Below are positions 1-12,838 of a stretch of 64,000 bases of DNA, piece after piece. Origin of the DNA: Hepsetus odoe (taxonomy: Eukaryota > Chordata > Actinopteri > Characiformes > Hepsetidae); the NCBI GenBank assembly GCA_017165825.1, contig CM029370.1, positions 11,071,767-11,135,766 of the forward strand. Direction: 5' to 3'. Numbering within the stretch: the stretch's first letter is position 1; every line of letters starts with the position of its first letter. The notes under the pieces were generated by a model. That model saw only the letters and a program-made list of their open reading frames with translations. It made no database searches and was not told where the DNA came from. The translations under genes were made by a program, and so were the position numbers.

Positions 1-140
1 AGACTGAAAATGAATCTTTAATTTATTAAACAACTTATTATTCAGCTCTCTTTAGCTAGCTATTAACATAACTGTAGCTTCAGCCTTCAGACTGAATAGT
101 GTTTTAAAATAGTGCACAAATAATGTAGTGTGTAAAGATA

Positions 141-379
141 AGTGAAAAGTGAAAGTGACAACCCTTGTCATTGTGAATCGCAGCACAGCACAGCACAACA
201 AAATTCAATCTCTGCATTTCACTCATACACACACATGCAGCAGGGGGCAGCTATTGAAAGCCCCCAGGGAGCAGTGATGGGGACTGTACTTTGCTCAAGG
301 TTACCTCAGGGCAACCTACTGGTTAGGGAAAAAACAATCTTCCGGGCCAACTCCCTAACAACTAGGCCACCATTGCCCC
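141..379 (-). repeat. tRNA-derived SINE, family A, copy 1
   Basis: Read on the minus strand, this starts with a tRNA-like head (A-box-like text around gtggcctagttgttagg). A body follows with a 'ctgaggtaacc...tgagcaaagtac...catcactgctccc' core and a 3' tail ending in repeated ctttcactttt. The B-box is damaged compared with the copy at 28621-28883. The same body recurs five more times in this window, which is what shows it to be a dispersed repeat. The small open frames here are not genes. The family resembles common fish tRNA-SINEs of V-SINE/HE1 type; the exact family name is from memory and uncertain. Confidence 0.8.
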
Positions 380-548
380 TGTGTGTGGTTTGGGATGCAA
401 ATTCTGTTCCACTAATATAACTCATCAAGACCAATGTGTCAGTCAATGAAACAAGTCCATGAAACAAACCGAGACAGAACAATGTGTCACATTGCATACG
501 CTTTTTGATATGATACCAAGGTGAATGTGTGGTGTAATCAAAGCTAAA

Positions 549-642
549 ATGTAAGTGAAAGTGACTGCATGTCACTGTGAACTCACAGCACAGCACTCAG
601 TCAGCCACAACCAAATACATCCTCTGATTTTACTCATATCCA
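549..642 (-). repeat. SINE family A, copy 2 (3' part only)
   Basis: This short stretch repeats the 3' tail of family A (aagtgaaagtgac, then ...cacagcacagcac) but lacks the tRNA head and most of the body. It abuts a LINE reverse-transcriptase fragment, so it is either a 5'-truncated insertion or was cut by the neighbouring element. Confidence 0.6.
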
Positions 643-930
643 GTTACAGAGGGAGGTATTCAGGCCCAACAGCCTCAGCTTCTCACTCAGATGCTGAGGG
701 ATGATGGTGTTGAATGCTGAAGTCGATAAACAGCATTCTGACATAACTGCCCTTTCTGTCCAGATGAGAAAGACCCAGATGGAGGGCGGTGGAGATAGCA
801 TCGTCGCATTGCGTTGAGCGGTTGGGATGACACGCAAACTGCAGGGGGTCCAGTGAGGTAGGAATTGGAGGAAGTTTCCTTCACAGGGATATCTGTTTAT
901 CAAGGATCTTATCAAGGATAAGACTTTTTC
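643..930 (-). mobile_element. LINE reverse-transcriptase fragment (non-L2 type)
   Basis: The minus-strand translation (634-915) contains a reverse-transcriptase block read as 'SAFNTIIPQHLSEKLRLLG', preceded in another frame by 'AISTALHLGLSHLDRKG'-like text. Both are familiar from fish non-LTR retrotransposons of the Jockey/Rex group. The frame is broken several times. The piece has no 3' tail of its own and is not homologous to the L2-type LINE that follows. It is a dead fragment. Confidence 0.65.
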
Positions 931-937
931 CAGATCT

Positions 938-2655
938 AATTCAATTCAATTCAATTCAATTTATTCTTATATAGCGCCTTCAACACAGTTGCCCCAAGGC
1001 ACTTTACAATGGTGGTGGATGGTGGAACAGGTTACAGTGATAGATGTTAAAGCCAGACAACTACGAAGGAGAGGAACCAAAAACTCCACTATGTAGAGAA
1101 AAAAAAAACCTCTGAGGGTCCAAGGTCAACCGGCTACCCAACCCCCTTGGGTATACTAACAGTACAAAGTTAGTTTGGTTTTAAACTCCAGGATCAGTGA
1201 GGAGTCCCAAGTTGCTTCCAGGTACCGCTGCCAGGGTCCATGGCACATCAGATGCATCACACAGACCAGATGGTAGCTCGGCATTGGACTCAGATGATGA
1301 CCACAGCGAACACAGACGTGAGAGAGAAATGGAATGAGGATAGTCGGTAATGAGCAGGATCGGTATTGACAGACACGAAATGAAAGAATGCAGTGCGATG
1401 GCATGTACAGCAGCACCAGCGACATTAGTAATGGTGCACTATGGTGATTAGTGCGGGTAAGCTAAGCTAAAGTAAGTCTTCAGCCGTGATTTAAAGGAGC
1501 TGAGACTGAATTGGCATCACGTACCAAGAAGCAGGCAAGCTGTTCCACAGTAATCTAGGGCCCTGTAACTGAAAGCTCGTGCTCAATACATTTTATTTAT
1601 CACGAGGACAATTAGGAGATCTTATTCTGGGATCTAAGTGAGCGATTAGGTGTATGGAAGGCATTAAGCAGTTCCCGGTTAGGTATGTTAGGGGCAAGAC
1701 CTTTAGGGTGCCTTATGTAAGTTGAGGAGGACCTTGAAGTCAGCCCTGTACAACAGGAAGCCAGTGAAGCGAGGAGAGTATGGGAGTTATGTGGTGCGTG
1801 CTTCCTGCTCCTGCTAACAATCCGGCGGCTGTGTTCTGAATGCGCTGTAGGGTGCTTAATGTGCTGAGCTTCCAGAAAGTGGCGTTACAGTAATCTAATC
1901 ACTGTATACAAATGCATGTACTACTTCGCGTGTCTTCCGTGACAGAAAACGCCGTAGATTGGCAATGTTCTGAAGTTGCAGGAAGCATGTCTTCGCAACT
2001 GCATTAACATGAGGATTAAATGAAAGATTTGAATCGAAAATAACACCAAGGTTACATGCCAGAGTACCCGCTAAAAACTTCAACCTGGAAATCCCGGATA
2101 TCTGAAATGAAATTAGCCTGTCTACATTACTACTACAAAACAGAGCAAGCTCAGTTTTTCGGGGAGTTTTAGTGAGGAAGGAAGTTATTGTCATCAATCC
2201 TATCCTGGGCAGCTAATTAAAGTGCGGTTGATGCTTTATCACATGATTTAAAAGATAGAGTATAGCTGAGTGTCATCAGCGTAGGAGTAGTAACTAACAT
2301 TGTAGCTGTATAATAGTGCTTGGTAGGAGCATGTAAGAGGAAAGAGCACTGGGCCTTTTGCGGCCCTTGGCAAGACTCCACTAGTTAACTAGTGACATAG
2401 GTGAGGGTGCAAAATCATCCATTTGGATGGAAGTAATGTGATTTGTGAGATGGGAGTTGAACCATTTAGAGGGCTGTTCTGCTAATGCGACAGTGAGTGA
2501 AGCCTATTTACTAAAATGGAGTGATCTGCAGTGTCGAGCGCGGCACTAAAGATCTAGCTGGAACAAAGAACAGTGATGTTTCCTGCATCACTTGAGACCA
2601 TTATATCATTCACCACTCTAGTTAGAGCAGTTTCTGTGCTATGGCCGTAATCTAA
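938..2655 (-). mobile_element. 5'-truncated L2/CR1-type LINE, minus orientation
   Basis: The left edge is a run of attca/attga-type repeats followed by 'tatagcgcctt', the reverse complement of the 3' tail of the LINE copy ending at 8575. Minus-strand frames carry reverse-transcriptase C-terminal text (for example 'NLGVIFDSNLSFNPHVNAV', 1895-2197). The segment matches about 6850-8575 in inverted orientation. The right edge falls near 2650, where similarity to the other copy fades just after 'ggccatagcacagaaact' (reverse complement). Stops and indels show it is inactive. Confidence 0.85.
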
Positions 2656-3506
2656 CTGCATATGAAACAGCAATCAGTTGAGCCTTTTAGTTATTTTTCA
2701 GTGTTTTCTTTAAAATTATTTATTTTAAAATATGTTTATTAATAGCATACTGAATAGTGTCACATAAATGAACAAAGTTATTATAAAGAAATTTGTTACA
2801 ACAAATATTAGAACATTTGTGATATATTTACTTGAAATTTGGTTTGGGTCTGTTATAACTACGTGATTTTAATTACCTAAAATGACCTAAAACATGTTTC
2901 ATTTAATTGTTTTTGGACTGATCAATGATTATTGTATATGGATTGTTTTATGCTATGACATGGAATATTACCTTAGACCTGATGGCAACAATTTCGAATA
3001 AAATATAACAATAAGTGAGAGTGGCCGGTTCTGCAACCCTCTGCTGGACCTTAATGCGTCAGCACTTCCAAAAGTATATACATTTTCTACAGTGGCTTGC
3101 AGAACTTAACTTAGCCAGAGCCAGACTGGAAGTCCTCTGAAGAAACGAGGAACAGATTTTTCACCATATGTTTATTGGGTTTATTAGGACTGGTTCTCCA
3201 TTGCACTTTATTACTTTGTCCATTGTCTGCCTGCTGCCTGGCTGCCCTGCTTGCCAGCAACACTACAGTCTCAACTTTATCCTAAAGATGTCTCTATTTA
3301 GCCTGTTCTTAAGAAATTTGATAATCTTGGTTAGGTCACAAGTGTAAACATTGCTAACAGTTTTCCAGCAGTGTCATTCAGGGATATTGACATTCTAAGG
3401 CAACTGTCAGTCAATCAGTTACATAAAAATAAAATTTAAAACTCATGTAAAGTGGTTTCCAAGAAGGGGTATTGAATATGTCCCTAGATATCCAATTAAG
3501 AATATA
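2656..3506. other. AT-rich spacer, no gene seen
   Basis: This is single-copy-looking AT-rich sequence between two transposon blocks. No splice-bounded coding frame, RNA gene or tandem repeat was recognised. It ends in the TA dinucleotide (3505-3506) that flanks the Tc1-like element. Confidence 0.5.
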
Positions 3507-6500
3507 CAGTTAGGTCCATATATATTTGTACACTGACACACATTTAGTTTTTGCACCTGTTTACTGAAACATATTCCAAATATAGCTATATAATGAACAT
3601 GGACATAATGTATAGACTCTCAGTTTTCATTTGAGGGTATCCACATTCAGATTAGATCCAAGGGTTTACCCAGGAGTTCGGCTCCCTTAATATGTGCCAC
3701 CCTCTCACCCTCTTTATAAAGGGACCAAAAGTAATTGGACAATTGACTCAGATTTCATGGGCAGGTGTGGGCAATTCCTTTGTTATGTCATTATCAGTTA
3801 AGCAGATAAAAGGCCTGCAGCTGATTTAAGGTGTGGTGCTTGCATGTGGAAGATTTTTCCATGAACAGACAACATGCAGTCAAAGGAGCGCTCCATGCAG
3901 ATGAAACAAAGCATCCTTAAATTGCAAAAACAGAATAAACCCCTCCAAGAAATTGCTACTATATTAGGAATATATCTAGTTTGGTACATCCTGAGAAAGA
4001 AAGAAATCAGTGTGGAACTCAACTATATAAAAATACATGGACACATCCATGGAAAGGCGGAACAAGCAACCAAACTTCGCGGCCTCGGACACAACGCTTT
4101 CTTGATAAAAAAAAAAACTTCCACATTTAACGTAAGTGTTACCATGACGTCCTCTTTTGTGCTGTGTTTGTCGTCGCGTGTACAAGCGTAGACTATCCGT
4201 CCAACTATCACGAACTCTTATACCTGTACGAAAATGTGTAACTGCGCCCAGTTGGAGGACAGGATTGAAGTGTTCTGGAGGGGGCGTGGCACTTTATCTC
4301 AGTGTAGTCAGACCAAGGGACGTGTAGTTCCAGCTCAGTCGGAGCCGCTGGCCAATTTGGACTTGGACTTGGCCCTCCTGGCCCAACCGTAGCCGGTTTG
4401 GGCCAGCACCAGTGGCATGTTCAGGCGCTGGGTGACAGCCAAGCAGAGAGTCCAGGAGCTCAAAGAATGGACCTCCTGCACCAGTCTTCAATTGGCTGAA
4501 CGGGTACTCTGCTCGGCAGCACGCCTGCTGGAGCGGAGAAGGTGCTCATAATTGGAGACTCGTTATTTAGGAATGTGCGTTCCTAGCCGTCCTAAACAGC
4601 AGTTTCTGTGAGAAATGCCTCGGGGCCAGAGTCTCTGACCGAGCGCGATTGGACTCTTACTCAGCAATGAAGTTCCGACCTTGGTTGTTGCGCTGGAACT
4701 AACGATATAAAGTCCCAGCAATCCAGAGGTAGTAAGGAACTTCATCTCAATGTGTTCAAAGCTGAAACTAAATGTCAGAACTTAATTGTGTCACGGTCCC
4801 TTATAATTCTCTTTGGGGATGCATAACCTACAGTAGGCTGCTCTCTTTCAACGCCGGCTGGGAACTTGGTGTGCATCTAAAGCACTAGCCTTCATAGCAA
4901 ATAATTACAGGGACACTCTTTTGGGAACGGCCTGGCCTTTATAAAGGGGCGGTCTTCATCCTAACTGGAGAAGGAATCACATATATGCTATCTCAAATAT
5001 GGCAATAAAATTGCCACAGTGACTCTTTAGAGAACACACCCAGGTCGCAGTCCTGTGATCTTAAAATCACCACGCTGGCTGTTATCTTTTTCTGAAGTAC
5101 CTCCTGTGAAACCCAGGTTTCCTTATATACGGCATCCCCTATGTCACACAGCTTAGAACCAGACTTCTCCATCATTGCACCAAGAAATATCATCGCCAAT
5201 GCGATGAAGCAGTATAGATGCCAATCTGAGAGCTCTCACGCTTCAGTAGCCTGCTCACAGTACCAATCATAAAACAAATAAAACACAGCGTCCGACTAAA
5301 TCAAATGTTCACTGCTGAATGTTGGCTCATGAAACAAGGCAGTGCTTATTAATGAGATGGTATGACACAAAGTCAGATATCTGTCTACTGACTGAAACTT
5401 GGCAGGCCACTGACACCATCCTTAATTGGAAGCCCTCTCCTGGGTTCTCGTACCTGCATAAATCCGCGCTCAGTGAAGGACGTGGTGGTGGCCTGGCTCA
5501 CAAATTTTGATGAGTCATTTAAGGTTGATTCAAACTACTGAGAGCTTCACATTCAGTGATGCTGCTGAGCATTAGATCTGATTTAGCGGCCCATATCATA
5601 ATGGATTTATAGACCTCCCAGGACCATATGCTGCCTTTATTAATGAATTTGGCAATCTGATCTCTGACTTGGTTGTTAGGTTTACTAGATTCGTGATGCA
5701 TGGCGACTTTAACATACAAGTTGATACAGAGACGGACGCGAGGTGCCAAAAGCTATGCCAGCTCTCGATTCTGTGGGTTGCACCAGCATATCAGGACCTA
5801 CCCATGTGCAGGGATACGCTAGATCTAATTATCGTATGGACATGACATTGATACTATGCTGGTCCACTCATCAAATAAACTTTCGACCATTCTTTAATCG
5901 TTTGAGATTAATATGTCTCCCAACGTGCCTCATTCAGAAGGACTGGTACAACCGCGACACCTAAACGGGGCTAAATGTGTTCAGTTTATGGAGCGTAACA
6001 GAATGAACTTCACGGTAACAAAACTGTTAATGACATCACCGACATGTACAATACAGTAGTTGGGCAGATCCTTGATCAGGTAGCCCCAATTAAAATAAAG
6101 ATCAGACCTATCAGGCCACTCCTGGTTAATGATCACACGGGCTGCTAAGCGGAGTGCACGTAAAGCTAAACGCAGATGGAAGACAACGGGTCTCAAGCCT
6201 CTCGAGCTCTATGGTCTGCTAAGCTAAAACAATATAAGAAAGCTCTATATATAATTGCTCGCACTGAGTACTATTCAAAGCTTGTAATGAGAACAATAAG
6301 CACAACCCCGCTTCTTTATTTCAGACACTCGCTCAGCTAACAGACCAAACTGATAAAGGCCAGCGCTGATATTACTAACGATAGGTTTCTTAAGTTTTTA
6401 AAGATAAAATAGACAACGATGGGCTCCAAAGTGTGCCCTATTAGCCCTCAAATTAATCCACTACCAGAACAGTGCTCACAATATTTTAGTGATTTTAATC

Positions 6501-9147
6501 TCATCGATAATTCTGACTAATTCCGTTATAACCAAAGGCAAAGTCCACAACAACCGGTTAGATCCCATTCCAACCAAGCTCCTGAAGGAATCGCCAGAAT
6601 TACTATCAACACCTATACTTGATATCATGAACGCATCATGACCTCAGGTGTAGTCCCCAATCAGTTTAAAACAACAGTGGTTGAACCACAACCAAAAACC
6701 TAACGGACCCTTGCTCACCAAGTAATTATAGACCTATCTCTAATGTCGTTTCTCTCTAAGATTCTAGAAAAAGCTAGATTTGCAAGACAACTGCGGTCAT
6801 ATCTGAACACTCCTGCCTCTTAGATAAATTCCAATCAGGCTTCCGGCTTGGCCATAGCACAGAAACTGCTCTAACTAGAGTGGTGAATGATATAATGGTC
6901 TCGAGTGATGCAGGAAACATCCTGTTCTTGTTCTCTTAGATCTTGATGCTGCATTCGACCTTGGTAGATCCTCCATTTAGTAAATAGGCTTCCTCCACTG
7001 TCGGCGTGCTTGAATAATGCCTTAAATGGTTCAGCTCCTATCTTACAAACCGTTACTACTTCTGTCAAATGGATGATTGGCACCCCCTCACCTATGTCAC
7101 TAGTTAACTATGGGTCCACAAGAGAGGCGGTGTTGGGCCCAGTGCTCTTCTCCCTCTCTACATGCTCCCACTAGCATGCTATTATGCGGAAGCATATTTA
7201 ATTACCACTCTTACGCTGATGACACTCCAGCTATGCTTATCTTTTAAATCATGTGATAAAGCATCAACCGGCACCTTAATTAGCTGCCTCAGTGATATTA
7301 GGGATTGGATGAATAACAACTTCCTCTCACTAAACCCCGAAAAAACTGAGCTGCTCTTGTTTTGTAGTGTTGCCCCGATGTAGACAAGATTAACTTCTTA
7401 CCGCATATCCGGGATGCAGGGTTGAAGTTTTCGAAAGTTAGTACTCTGGCACGTAACCTTGGTATTGCTTTGATTCAAATCTTTCGGCATTTAATCCCAT
7501 GTTAATGCAGTTGCGAACATACTTCCTGCATAACCAGACATTGCCAAACTCAGCGCTTTCTGTCAATGGAGAACCACGGCAAAAAGTAGTACACATGCAT
7601 TTGTATGATGAGTGGAGTGCTGTAATGCCCTACTTTCTGGAAGCTCTCAGGGCATTAAGCACCCTACAAGCGCGATGAACACCTTCGCTAGGATTGTTAG
7701 CAGGAGCAGGAAATGCGACCACATGCTCCCATACTCTCTCGCTTCACTGGCTTCCTGTTAGGTACAGGGCTGACTTCAAGGTCTCCTCTTGACCTACAAG
7801 GCAGCAAGGTCTTGCCCCAATATGCCTAACTTGAACTGTATGCCTATGCACTAACAGCCATAGATCCCCAGAATAAAGATCTTCCTAATTGTCCCTCGCA
7901 TAAATAAATGTATAGGAGCACGAGCTTTCAGTTACAGGGCACCTAGATTGTGGAACAGCTTGCCTGCTTCTGCTGCCGGGATGCCGATTGATCTCAGTCT
8001 TTAAATCACGGCTGAAGACTTACTTCACCCAGATTTAGCTTACCCGCTCAATCACCATGGTGCACCATTACTAATGTTGCTGGTGCTGCTGTACACATGC
8101 CATGTCGCACTGTTGTTTCATTTCTGTGTGTTTTATCACTCTACTGGATCCTGCTCATTACTGACCCCTCCCATTTCCATTTCTCTCCCACATGTCTGAA
8201 TTGGGTAGCTGTAGTCATCATCTGAGTCAATGCCGAGCACCACCATCTGGTCTGTGTGATCATCCTGGTCGCCAGGGACCCTGGCAGCTCAGCGGTACCT
8301 GGAAGAAACTTGGGACTCCTCACTGATCCTGGAGTCAAAGCCTAACCCCAACTTTGTACTGTTAGTATACCCAGAGGTTGGGTGTAGTTGACCTTGGACC
8401 CTCAGGGGTTTTTCTCCACATAGTGGAGTTTTGGTTCCTCTCCTCCGTAGTAGATCCGCTTTAACATCCTATTACTGTAACCTGCTCCATCATGGGCCTT
8501 CAATGTAAAGTGCCTTGGGGCAACTTTGTTGTAAAAGGCGCTATACAAGAATAAATTGAATTGAATTGAATTGAAGACAACAGTGGTGGATGATCACAGT
8601 GGTGGATGATCGCAATCATTTCCATGGTGAAGAGAAACCCCTTCACAACAGCCAACCAAGTGAACAACACTCTCCAGGAGGTTGATCAAGATCAGTCTCT
8701 ACCTGAATGATGGCAAGAAAAATGTATGGAAAAGGAGTACAACAGCTCATGATCCAAAGCATACCACATCATCTGTAAAACACAGTGGAGGCAGTTTGAT
8801 GGCTTGGGCGTGCATGACTGCAAGTGGCACTGGGACACTAGTGTTTATTGATCATGATACACAGGACAGAAGCAGCTGAATGAATTCTGAGGCATTCAAA
8901 GACATACTCCTCAAATCCAGCTAAATGTAGTCATATTGATTTGTTTCATAATACAGATGGAAAATGACCAAAACATACAGCCAAAGCAACCCAGGAGTTT
9001 ATTAAAGCAAAGAAGTGGAATATTCTTAAATGGCTAAGTCACTTCAACTGCATCTGAGTTCAGTTAATTTAAAATTCATTGTGCAATGTATAGAACAAAA
9101 ATGAGAAAAATGTTGTCTCTGTCCAAATATTTATTGACCTAACTATG
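3507..9147 (+). mobile_element. Tc1-like DNA transposon, split by a LINE insertion
   Basis: The left end begins TA-cagttaggtccatatata, and the right end reads tattgacctaactatg-TA. The two ends are imperfect terminal inverted repeats flanked by TA, the classic Tc1/mariner target duplication. The 5' part encodes the N-terminal helix-turn-helix of a transposase (from 3874, starting MQSKERSMQMKQ). The 3' part (8576-9147) encodes the downstream catalytic region, including 'DGKKNVWKRSTTAHDPKHTTS'-like text and 'SLMAWACM'. Between them (about 4024-8575) lies a LINE in the same orientation. The transposase has further stops and deletions and is inactive. The element without its insert would be about 1.1 kb, shorter than a typical 1.3-1.6-kb Tc1-like element. 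Confidence 0.85.
4024..8575 (+). mobile_element. Near-full-length L2/CR1-type LINE, degenerate
   Basis: Domains appear in the expected order. An ORF1-like region carries esterase-type text ('IIGDSLFRNV'-like near 4550, 'TNDIKSQQS' near 4700). An apurinic-type endonuclease follows ('ICLLTETWQATDT' near 5380; 'GDFNIQVDTETDA' near 5710). Next is a reverse transcriptase ('NYRPISNVV' near 6730; 'GPVLFSLYML' near 7150; 'WMNNNFLSLNPEKTELLLF' near 7310). The 3' end is 'ggcgctatacaagaataaattgaattgaattgaa', a short-repeat tail typical of L2-group LINEs in fish. Many stops and frameshifts break the frames. It sits inside the Tc1-like element, so it inserted after that element. Its last 1.7 kb match 938-2655 in inverted orientation. 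Confidence 0.85.
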
Positions 9148-9349
9148 TACTCCAGAAATATGATGCAAAGTGAACTGAATAACATTATTAATATATTCAG
9201 CCTGTTACATTTAATATATTTAGTTTATAAAAGTAATAAGGGCAATACAAGCCAACATACCAGTTAGTATAGTTAGATGAAGTGTAGGTAAAAGGTTAAA
9301 ACATTTCCTTTAAATCCTTGTGTCAATAATTTAAAAACTAATAAATATT

Positions 9350-10795
9350 GGTATTGTACATACGAGAGTTGAGGAAGATGCACATAGGTGGATTATATCC
9401 TTTGCAGAATTTCAGTCTAAAAGGGACTGGATATAAAGTAGTGCCAGGAGTGTAGCTAAGCAGCATGGGATAGTGGTCTGCTAGGGTGACCTTGGAGGTC
9501 AAGAAGAGAAGTAAAGTGAGGGCAGAGTCGAGGATCAAATGTTGGAAGCTTAAGAGGGACTGCAAGGTGGAATTCAGACAGGAGTTAACATGAGCACAGG
9601 GAGGTAGTGAAGAGTTACCAGATTGCTGGGCAACTATTGCAGAAGTGGTAAGGGAGACAGCCAGAATGGTACTTTATGTAAAATCTGGAAGGAAGAAGGA
9701 GGAAACCAGGTGGTTATGGATCCCACAAGATGAGGAGTGTACAGAGAAGAAGATTTTAGTGAAGAAGGAACGGGATCATCAGAGAGATGAAGAAAGTAGA
9801 CAGGAGTACAAGGAGATGAGTCGCATGGCAACAAAGCGTGAGTGAAGAGGCTGGACACAGTGGGAAGAAGAAAAGGACCTTTTTCTGATAAGCTGGACAG
9901 AGAGTGAAATGTGTGCAACAGGTTAGGGTGATAAAGGATATAAATGGAAACATACAAGTGAACATAACATGTTGAGCAGATAGAAAGAGTACTTTGAGCA
10001 GCTGATGAATGAAGAGAATAAGAGAGAAGATTGGATGATGTAAGGATAGTGAAACAGGTGATGATTAGTTAACAGCAGTATGGTTTAATGCTGAGAAGAA
10101 TCTGCAGTAGGAGTGACGGATGTGTTTAAGGTAGAGGTTGGATTACATGAAGGATCAGTGCTGAGCCCATTCTTCTTTGCAATAGTAATGGACAGGTTGA
10201 CGGATGGGGTTAGACAGGAGTCTCCATAGACAATGATGTTTACTGATATTGTGATCTGCAGTGAGAGTAGGGAGCAGCTTGAGGAGGACCTGGAGAGGTA
10301 GCGATATGAAGAAGATTGACTAGAGTGGTTTGTGACAGATGGGTACCAGTGAGAGTAAAAGAGATGGTTTACAGGACAGTAGTGAGACCAGCTATGTTGT
10401 AAGGACTGGAGATGGTAGCACTGACAAAAAGACAGGAGGCAGAACTGGATGTGTGAGAGTTAAAGATGCTGAGATTTTCATTGCAGGTGTGGCGAGGATT
10501 GTGGAGTTAGAAATAAGTATAATGGAGGGACAGCTCAGGATGGACGTTTTGGAGACAAAGTTAGAGAAGAAAGGTTGCATTGGTTGGACATGTCCAGAGG
10601 AGAAACAAGGATTATAGTGAAGGAGGAGGATGTTGAAGATGGAGCTGTCAGGAAAGAGAAAAAGAGGAAGACCAAAGAGTAGGTTTACGGATGAGAGAGG
10701 ATATGCAGGTGGTCGGAGTTGAAGGAGGAAGATGTCGAGGACAGGAAGACATGAAATGGATTGGTCCACCTAAATGGGAGCAGCTGAAGAAGAAG
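9350..10795 (+). mobile_element. RTE-type LINE, 3' portion, degenerate
   Basis: Conceptual translation gives pieces familiar from fish RTE-group LINEs: a basic linker ('RDHQRDEESRQEYKEMSRM', 9645-9845), reverse-transcriptase text around 'GSVLSPFFFAIVMDRLTDG' (about 10150) and 'FTDDIVICSESREQLEEDL' (about 10240), and the C-terminal 'GKRKRGRPK' stretch near 10650. The 3' end is rich in gaagaagaag. Orientation is plus. Internal deletions and stops show it is a fossil. Confidence 0.8.
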
Positions 10796-11056
10796 AAGAC
10801 TATTATTATTCCTTATGTGTATGAAATCTAGGTTGGATCTAGAATCAAGGAAGATTGCTGGTGGTTGGGAGTTTCATCCATTTTACTTTTTCGATCCATT
10901 TGACTTCCGTCACTTGATTTTAAATTGACATCAACTGTGAGATTTTATATATACACATGTGTGCATTGTATAATGATGTACATAAAGAAAGCAACAAACT
11001 GCAAGTGTGCATTTAATGACTATTCCTTGTGATGTTCTTTTATTTTTTAGTATATA

Positions 11057-11863
11057 AACTGCTCAAAAAAATTAAAGGAACACTTTGAATACACATCAGA
11101 TCTCAATTGGAAAAAAAAATCATGCTGAATATCCATACTGATATGGAATGAGTAATGTGTTTGGAACAAAAGGATGCCACATCATTTGATGAAAATGAAA
11201 GTTATCAACCTACAGAGGGCTATGGCCCCCACGTGCCTGAATGAGATGATGGATGGTGTCTTGGGTATCTTCTCCCAGATCCTGACCAGAGCATCACTGA
11301 GCTCCTGGACAGTCTGAGGTGCAACCTGGCAGTGTCGAATGGACCTAAACATGATGTCCTAGAGATGTTCTATTGGATTTAGGTCAGGCGAGCGTGGAGG
11401 CCAGTCAATGGTATGAATTCCTTCATCCTCCAGAGACTGCCTTCATACTCTTGTCACATGAGGCCAGGCATAATCATGCACCAGGAGGAACCCAGGACTC
11501 ACTGTACCAACGAAGGGTCTAACAGTGGGCCTAGGGATTTTATCCCGATACCTAATGGCAGTCAGGGTGCCATACGTTTATCTGCTTCAGGTCTGTGCAT
11601 CCCTCCATGGACTCCAACACTGACCCACCAGCAATCCGTAGTGACACTGACCTTAGTCAAATGCAAAACTACTGAAAGTAGTCAAAAGAAGATGAGGAGG
11701 GAAAAAATGTCTGTGGCCTCCACCTGCAAAACTATTCCTGTTTTTGGGGTCGTCTAATTGCTGACCTCTGCTACTTAACTGGCCAGATCAATATCGTAGA
11801 AGTTTAACTGACTTGATACTACACTCTGCTTGAAAGGTGCTAATTAATTTTTTTTGAGCAGTG
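11057..11863 (-). mobile_element. Tc1-like transposon remnant with matching ends
   Basis: The ends are aactgctcaaaaaaattaa and the reverse complement of ttaattttttttgagcagtg, with TA on each side. On the minus strand the interior encodes transposase catalytic-region text ('LEDEGIHTIDWPPRSPDLNP'-like, around 11350-11440), including the PRSPDLNPIE block of Tc1-like DDE enzymes. Stops and deletions inactivate it, and the N-terminal half is mostly missing. It belongs to a different Tc1 subfamily from the element at 3507-9147. Confidence 0.85.
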
Positions 11864-12625
11864 TATTTTTTTTTTTAAGAAATAGATGTTTCTGTCATCT
11901 CCTAGAATAGATTTATTAACTTTCAAACAAGCATAAAATAAATGTCCAAGCCAGACATCCACTAAAGCCTTTCTAGAGTGCCAAACATTTTCTGTAGAAA
12001 ACAAGAGGCAATGGAGCAGGAATGGGAGACGTCCATCACTCTTTAATTCGTGCTAGCTCTTCACCGCTGGTTTGGCAAGTCAAGGCCCCATGTTTACCAT
12101 GGCGCCATTAGTGACACCACACAGTCTGACAGAACAGTGATTCAGAAGCCTCCATTAATAGAAAAGGTTCTACCTCTCCACTGTTGGACTGATACTAGCT
12201 TTGTCTCTGAATCCTCTGCTCTGCAGATGGGAAGTACCTTTCTGTATGTGCCTGCATGCCTCCAGCTTTTCCTCAGCCCATCACAGTAAGATTGATGTTC
12301 TTTTTTTCTCATAATGTTTCCAAATAAATCTCTCCCAAGGTGGCAGCATGGATCAAGATTTAAAGCTACCCAACCTGAGTGCAGCACTCTCCTTTCTGCT
12401 GCATCGAAGATCCTTCTGGCTGGGCTCATTCAGGAGAATGAGTTATGACACTAAGACAGGGCATGTGGGTAACATCAGTCTGTAAAGATTAAAAAAAAAT
12501 TGGAAACTGGACAGTTCATTTGACAGTTCAGAGAGGTACTTTTAAAATTATTAAAGGAAAGGGTGAACATGTGGACCCACAGTTATAGTGGGATATAATT
12601 ATAAGGCCTACTAAAATGTTGACAG
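11864..12625. other. Spacer with a GC-moderate single-copy stretch
   Basis: Positions 12020-12450 are less AT-rich than their surroundings and have no repeat signature. Open frames on both strands are short and match no family I recognise. It could be non-coding conserved DNA downstream of hivep2, but nothing here proves that. Confidence 0.35.
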
Positions 12626-12754
12626 TTTGATAAAAACAGAAAATGTTAAGATTATTTCAGAAAGATTCTTCAAATTTATATATATAGGTTCATCCTTTTT
12701 TTTTGTTTTGATAAAAACAGAAAATATTTAAGATTATTTCTGAAGATTCTTCAA

Positions 12755-12838
<84 letters not shown>

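Noticed and set aside
10392..10769. 125-residue minus-strand open frame
   Set aside because: Lies antisense to an RTE-type LINE; the plus strand carries the reverse-transcriptase signature.
11413..11757. 114-residue plus-strand open frame
   Set aside because: Antisense to the transposase remnant of the Tc1-like element at 11057-11863.
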